Shown here: one piece after another, positions 59,878 through 64,000 of the stretch
Layout of the letters: the number at the start of each line of letters is the position of its first letter
Position numbering within the stretch: position 1 is the stretch's first letter
Assembly: GCF_024713945.1 (NCBI RefSeq)
Contig: NC_134678.1
Coordinates: forward strand, 4,030,001 to 4,094,000
Direction: 5' to 3'
Source of the DNA: Dermatophagoides farinae
Taxonomy: Eukaryota; Arthropoda; Arachnida; Sarcoptiformes; Pyroglyphidae
Length of the DNA stretch: 64,000 nucleotides
Position numbers and translations under genes: made by a program
The notes under the pieces: model-generated
Seen by the model: the letters and a program-made list of their open reading frames with translations, nothing else
Told to the model about the DNA's origin: nothing
Databases searched by the model: none

Positions 59878-60570
59878 TTTTTCCCTTAGTTTTTTTTATA
59901 TATAATGCTCTCAAATTCAATTTCGAACTCTGATCGAGGGGCGAATTAATGGTATTTCATATATGAAAAAAAAATTCAAAAAAAAACCCCTTTCCCCCTT
60001 TTCCCGGAGGGATTTTTTTCTGTGTACAGAAAAAATTCCTTTATTTTGCTTTAAATTCAGAGTTTCTATATGAAGTGAAATGGTAAAATTCAAAAATAAT
60101 CCCAAGTGTTGAATAAACTACTCGGTGTTTGTAAAAATCAAAGATCAATTTTATTTAAAAACGAAAAACGAAATTTGTGCTTCGGTGTCCAATGTGTCAG
60201 TGTGAATGTTTTGTTTGTAAAAAATGTTTGTTCAAATAAAAAGTTTGAAAAAATGCCTTTGTTCAAAAAAAATAAGAGTTTGAAATAAAAAACTAAAATA
60301 TTGCCCTAAGCACATGTTTTTGTGTGCTGCTCACACTGGCCATCAATTCGGTATATCGTTAAATTTTGCTGCACTAAGCCATTTGATTAGCTATATAGCA
60401 ACCAAACATGATTTCAAACTTATTCCCAAGACTATTTCGACACCGAATATGAGCATGTTGGCATGCACATGGCATATTATTATTATATATAAGTTGATGA
60501 TGATTACGACGAAACCACCACTTGTACGATTTTCAACCTTGATGTCCATATTCATTCCTCTGTTCAAATC
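59878..60570. other. Spacer between an orphan gene and UMPS
   Basis: 693 bp between divergent starts. It contains a C-run patch near 59987-60007 and a hairpin at about 60010-60036 (arms GGATTTTTTTCTG and CAGAAAAAATTCC around TGTA). No gene is supported; the plus-strand frames here are low-complexity. Confidence 0.5.
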
Positions 60571-62052
60571 ATGGCCAATGATCACCATTCCGTTGATATA
60601 TTTTCAGTCATACGGCGGCTGTACGAATATAATGCATTAAAATTTGGCCAATTCAAATTAAAATCTGGTATCGAATCGCCCGTCTACATTGATCTTCGAA
60701 CTATCATTTCGCAGCCGGATTTGATGATCGATCTTTGTCATCAATATGTTCCTTTGATGAAACAATGTCGTTTCGACCTGATCTGTGGCGTTCCCTATAC
60801 GGCATTGACAATGGCTACATATCTGTCAACCAAATTCCGTCATCCAATGGTCATGCGACGTAAGGAAACGAAACAACATGGAACCAAACAAATATTGGAA
60901 GGCGTTTATCAACGAGGCAATCGCGTTCTTATTATCGAAGATCTTATCTCTTCGGGTTCGTCCATTTTAGAAACAGCATTAACCTTACGTCAAGCCGGAC
61001 TGATTGTAACGGATGCAATCGTTTTTATCGACCGTGAACAGGGCGGAATTCGAAACCTTCAACATTCAGACATTGATATCAAAGTGCATAGTTGCATTCA
61101 TTTTAGTGAAATGATCACCTATCTGAAAGATGAAGGTCATATAACAGGTGAGAAATCCAGTGAGGTTCTTGAGTGGATCCAATCAAATTATTGTGCCATA
61201 CCTGCTACGTTGCATAATCAGCTTGCATTAACCACTTGTTCGTCATCGTGGAAAAGCTATGAAGATCGAGCCCGGTTATGCCAGAATCCTCTTGGCAAAC
61301 GTCTGTTTGAATTGATGGCGATGAAACGTAGCAATCTTTGCGTATCAGCCGATCTAACCGATTGCCATTCGATACTCAAATTGGCCGAACTAGCTGGTCC
61401 ACATATCGTGATGCTCAAAACTCATGTGGATATAATCGATGATTTCAGCATGGATTTTGCTCGCAGATTGCGAGATTTGGCTAAAAATCATAATTTCATA
61501 TTGTTCGAAGATCGTAAATTCGCCGACATTGGTTCAACCGTCCAGAAACAATATGCTGGAGGCTTATTTCGGTTATCTGAATGGACCGATCTAATCAATG
61601 CTCATCTGTTGCCTGGACCGGGTCTTATTGAAGCTCTACGTCAAGAATTTATGGCCCGATCATTTAAAGATAGTCAACAACGCGGTTGCCTCTTGATTTC
61701 TCACCTTAGTTCTCAAGGAAATTTAGTACCGGTTGATTATGCTCAAGAAGCTTACAAGATGGCCATTAAAAATCCTGATTTCATTGTCGGTTTTATTAGC
61801 CAGACTAAAGTGTGTGCTGACCCTGCATTCATCCATATGACGCCTGGTGTAAGAATCGGAAACGAGAAAAATGACAAGCTCGGTCAACAGTATACAACTC
61901 CCGAAGATGCTATCCAGAATAAGGGAGCTGATTTAATCATCGTCGGCCGCGGTATAATATCGAAATTGGATTCTTCCTGTGAAGAATTCGAAACAAACGT
62001 TATCTTATATAAACAGCGCGGTTACAATGCATATATTAATCTTTGTCAATGA
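60571..62052 (+). CDS. UMPS: UMP synthase (OPRT-ODC fusion)
   Basis: Bifunctional enzyme for the last two steps of de novo pyrimidine synthesis: orotate to OMP to UMP. One intronless frame of 493 aa (human 480). OPRT half at about 1-215: KFGQFKLKSGIESPVYIDLR, CGVPYTALTMATYLS, and the PRPP loop RVLIIEDLISSGSSILET. ODC half at about 230-493: LCVSADLTDCHSILKLAE; catalytic Asp-x-Lys-x-x-x-x-Asp in FEDRKFADIGSTVQKQY; PGPGLIEALR; phosphate-binding LGQQYTTPEDAIQNKGADLI and IIVGRGI. Both active sites look intact. The start ATG is first in frame with the OPRT block. Tail-to-tail with TRMT10C (45 nt); several AATAAA copies lie in that gap. Confidence 0.97.
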   Translation: MANDHHSVDIFSVIRRLYEYNALKFGQFKLKSGIESPVYIDLRTIISQPDLMIDLCHQYVPLMKQCRFDLICGVPYTALTMATYLSTKFRHPMVMRRKETKQHGTKQILEGVYQRGNRVLIIEDLISSGSSILETALTLRQAGLIVTDAIVFIDREQGGIRNLQHSDIDIKVHSCIHFSEMITYLKDEGHITGEKSSEVLEWIQSNYCAIPATLHNQLALTTCSSSWKSYEDRARLCQNPLGKRLFELMAMKRSNLCVSADLTDCHSILKLAELAGPHIVMLKTHVDIIDDFSMDFARRLRDLAKNHNFILFEDRKFADIGSTVQKQYAGGLFRLSEWTDLINAHLLPGPGLIEALRQEFMARSFKDSQQRGCLLISHLSSQGNLVPVDYAQEAYKMAIKNPDFIVGFISQTKVCADPAFIHMTPGVRIGNEKNDKLGQQYTTPEDAIQNKGADLIIVGRGIISKLDSSCEEFETNVILYKQRGYNAYINLCQ

Positions 62053-62097
62053 TAAATAATAAAAATAAATGTGTTTATTATTATTTATATGTGTTTA

Positions 62098-63405
62098 TTA
62101 TTGAACAAATCGATAACTACGTTCAATTCGATGAAGCCGTTTGGCGATAGCTTTCATTCGAATCTGATCCTCTAGATGTTGTTCTTCCATCGAACGGACT
62201 TTACGTTGTGGAGCGAATTTCCGGATAGCCAATTGCCAATCACCGGTAGCTTTGACTGCATGTAAGATTGCTGCCACTTGATTTAGGCATAGATTCTTAT
62301 CTCCTTGTTTCCATAGAACATTCTCATCTAATGGCAAGCGATAGCATCGAATACCTTCCGATTGGGCTTTCACATGTGAAACTTGTCGATGAGAACTTCG
62401 ATCATTATAACCACCTAGTATATAGATGTCATCGTGATCATATCGTTTAAGTGAAAGTTTAGCATGTGGACTTAGGTAGACCAATTTATTCTTAGGAAAT
62501 AGATCCGGACGACTGAGATAACTTTCCAGGTGAAAGTAATGTTGTTTTAAATCGTCCATTCGTTTTATATGCCGCGATAATTCATACACAGTATGGTCGC
62601 CAGCACGACAATTGGTGAAATGTACGTCATAGGATAATGATTCAGGATAATCACGATTGATACGATTCTCATAAAACATTATGGAAATCTGTTTGGCCAG
62701 CAAGCCAATCTCTGACGGTTTCATGTATTGATCATAATCCAAATCGACAATCAATTTCTGTCCAAACAAGCACGTATGTCGTAAAAAGTGATTGTTACGA
62801 TAATCACGTACAGCTTGTTTCGTTATGCGAGATAGTAAGGAATTGTGCCATAAACCATAAACTAGCTGGCCTTGTCTGTCGAATATTCCATGTTCCCAGT
62901 CATCGTTATCACCATATTTTTCTCGTTTCTTTTCTTGAATTTCTTGCTTTTTGTAGAATTTTTTCTTGTATGAATTGAATTTATCACATTCACGAGTGTA
63001 GAAAAATTTGATCATCTTACGTAGTTCCTTCTCATCATGGTATGTGGTCAACAGTTTTTTCATATCGTTCATAGACAGAACCGATGGTACCTGTTGAGTC
63101 GTGTACTTTTCTAGCTCATAGATGTTCAGGATTTCTTCGATCTGAGTTTTACGTTCCGGATTGATTTTGAATAACATTTGAAATTGATCGACACTAACCA
63201 CTTTGAATTCTCGAGCATTCTCGTATAATTGCGATGTTAGATTCAATTTTTGATCCTTGTTACTTACAGCCAACAAATGTAGATCTCGATTGGTTCGAAA
63301 GATTAACGAGCCAAATGATTTTTTCCATGAATTCAAAAAAGAATTAATCATTTTTTTCATGAGTGTTGATTTTTTTTTAATTAAAATTCGACCAAAACAA
63401 TGCAT
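62098..63405 (-). CDS. TRMT10C: TRMT10C/MRPP1, mitochondrial tRNA m1R9 methyltransferase and RNase P subunit
   Basis: SPOUT-fold methyltransferase that, with MRPP2 and MRPP3, processes mitochondrial tRNA 5' ends and methylates position 9. 435 aa, single exon (human 403). The basic N-terminus MKKMINSFLNSWKKSF suits mitochondrial import, so the downstream Met may be the true start. A Lys/Glu-rich helix (FYKKQEIQEKKREKYGD) comes before the SPOUT domain at about 215-410: LIVDLDYDQYMKPSEIGLLA, LVYLSPHAKLSLKRYDHDDI, YILGGYNDRS, GIRCYRLPLDENVLWKQGDK and LCLNQVAAILHAVKATGDWQ. The mitochondrial rather than nuclear TRMT10A/B branch is favoured by length and N-terminus. Confidence 0.9.
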   Translation of the reverse strand: MHCFGRILIKKKSTLMKKMINSFLNSWKKSFGSLIFRTNRDLHLLAVSNKDQKLNLTSQLYENAREFKVVSVDQFQMLFKINPERKTQIEEILNIYELEKYTTQQVPSVLSMNDMKKLLTTYHDEKELRKMIKFFYTRECDKFNSYKKKFYKKQEIQEKKREKYGDNDDWEHGIFDRQGQLVYGLWHNSLLSRITKQAVRDYRNNHFLRHTCLFGQKLIVDLDYDQYMKPSEIGLLAKQISIMFYENRINRDYPESLSYDVHFTNCRAGDHTVYELSRHIKRMDDLKQHYFHLESYLSRPDLFPKNKLVYLSPHAKLSLKRYDHDDIYILGGYNDRSSHRQVSHVKAQSEGIRCYRLPLDENVLWKQGDKNLCLNQVAAILHAVKATGDWQLAIRKFAPQRKVRSMEEQHLEDQIRMKAIAKRLHRIERSYRFVQ

Positions 63406-63568
63406 GCTTTACATCTGTTGATACTCATGCCATCTATTGATGATTGAATAAAAAATTTGATAAAAGCTTTAAAAATTTTAAAAAATCTAGAATTTCACCA
63501 TGGAAACCATTATGTAATATAAAATAAATAATATATAATATTTATCATGATGATGAAATCCTATAAAA
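63406..63568. promoter_or_regulatory. Divergent promoter, TRMT10C and the gene at the window end
   Basis: 163 bp between two divergent ATGs; AT-rich, no clear element. Confidence 0.4.
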
Positions 63569-64000
63569 ATGGACAAATCTTTTGAAGGTAATGTTTTTTA
63601 ATCGCAATTGTTTGATATATTGATTGATCTTTTCAAAAGTTCAAGGCAATCTGAATGGAAAATATCGCAAAGCTGTTCGCAGCAAAATTCTAAAACGAAT
63701 ATACGATAAGAATATTTTAGATCCTTTCGAAGATCCAGAAAACAATAGTAACGAGCCTAATCAAAATGATGCATCCTCATCATCACAACTTTTAATTCCA
63801 GATGATTCATCAATCGACCAAAAAATTAGACGTCGTTTGTCAAATGATTGGAGAAAAACATTGGAACGTGTTCTCAACTGCAGCGATGGTTATCTGGATA
63901 ACAAGCTCGAAATATCGCGTAAAGATGCCATTCAATTTTTTATCAACAATGTTTGGCAAGATGATTGTGAAGAAAGCGATGGTGGTGACGATGAATACCC
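63569..64000 (+). CDS. Partial unrecognised gene running off the window
   Basis: Exon 1 (63569-63587) encodes MDKSFE plus one base; a 58-nt GT-AG intron follows; exon 2 starts at 63646 and stays open to the window end. The join gives MDKSFEGNLNGKYRKAVRSK, then KILKRIYDKNILDPFEDPE and a folded-looking RRLSNDWRKTLERVLNCSD. It is charged and hydrophilic, with no recognised domain in the 124 or so visible residues. The 19-nt first exon is inferred from splice signals only. Confidence 0.6.

Overview
The window is nuclear DNA from a small, AT-rich animal genome. Genes are split by short GT-AG introns, mostly 50-70 nt, and coding regions carry long CAA/CAG glutamine and CAT/CAC histidine runs. The set of orthologues (Mastermind, a Fer1/PTF1A bHLH, CYP4, HPD, TTC4, CIAO3, AGGF1, NDUFAF3, TMEM199, UMPS, TRMT10C) is that of an arthropod. 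The style fits an astigmatid (house-dust or scab type) mite best; that placement is inference, since nothing here is a species marker.

Layout. 1-10,161 is gene-poor and AT-rich, with a roughly 0.6 kb duplicated block interrupted by a 100-base N gap. MRPS33 (10,162-10,658, minus) follows, then Mastermind (11,476-about 15,388, minus) and about 5 kb of non-coding DNA upstream of it. From 20,613 to 28,288 genes are packed: CIAO3 with the whole TTC4 gene inside its first intron, AGGF1, a single-pass membrane protein, and an uncharacterised helix-hairpin-helix protein whose first intron extends it to 31,115. A second sparse zone (31,116-36,307) holds a tiny hAT-type MITE and a decayed NUDT9-like fragment. 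From 36,308 to 46,007 come a 46-aa membrane micropeptide plus a 193-aa protein in dicistron-like spacing, AMACR, TIGAR, three unrecognised genes and a large matrin-type zinc-finger gene. PTF1A (46,822-48,033, minus) sits beside 2.6 kb of non-coding DNA. The last block (50,657-64,000) holds a coiled-coil gene, CDC26, TMEM199, HPD, NDUFAF3, decayed coding debris, a CYP4 P450, an orphan gene, bifunctional UMPS, TRMT10C and the start of one more gene.

How the genes relate. Most are housekeeping: tyrosine breakdown (HPD), branched-chain fatty acid racemisation (AMACR), pyrimidine synthesis (UMPS), mitochondrial ribosome, tRNA and complex I assembly (MRPS33, TRMT10C, NDUFAF3), cytosolic Fe-S assembly (CIAO3), Hsp90 co-chaperone work (TTC4), APC/C (CDC26) and V-ATPase assembly (TMEM199). 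Two are developmental regulators that both work through the Notch effector CSL/RBPJ: Mastermind and PTF1A. The housekeeping genes form divergent and tail-to-tail pairs only 10-110 bp apart, while the two regulators have kilobases of flanking non-coding DNA.

Most worth a second look: the CIAO3/TTC4 nest with an intronic poly(A) signal; the net one-base frame change inside CIAO3; the micropeptide/193-aa pair separated by 12 nt; and the hAT MITE with perfect 8-bp target-site duplications.
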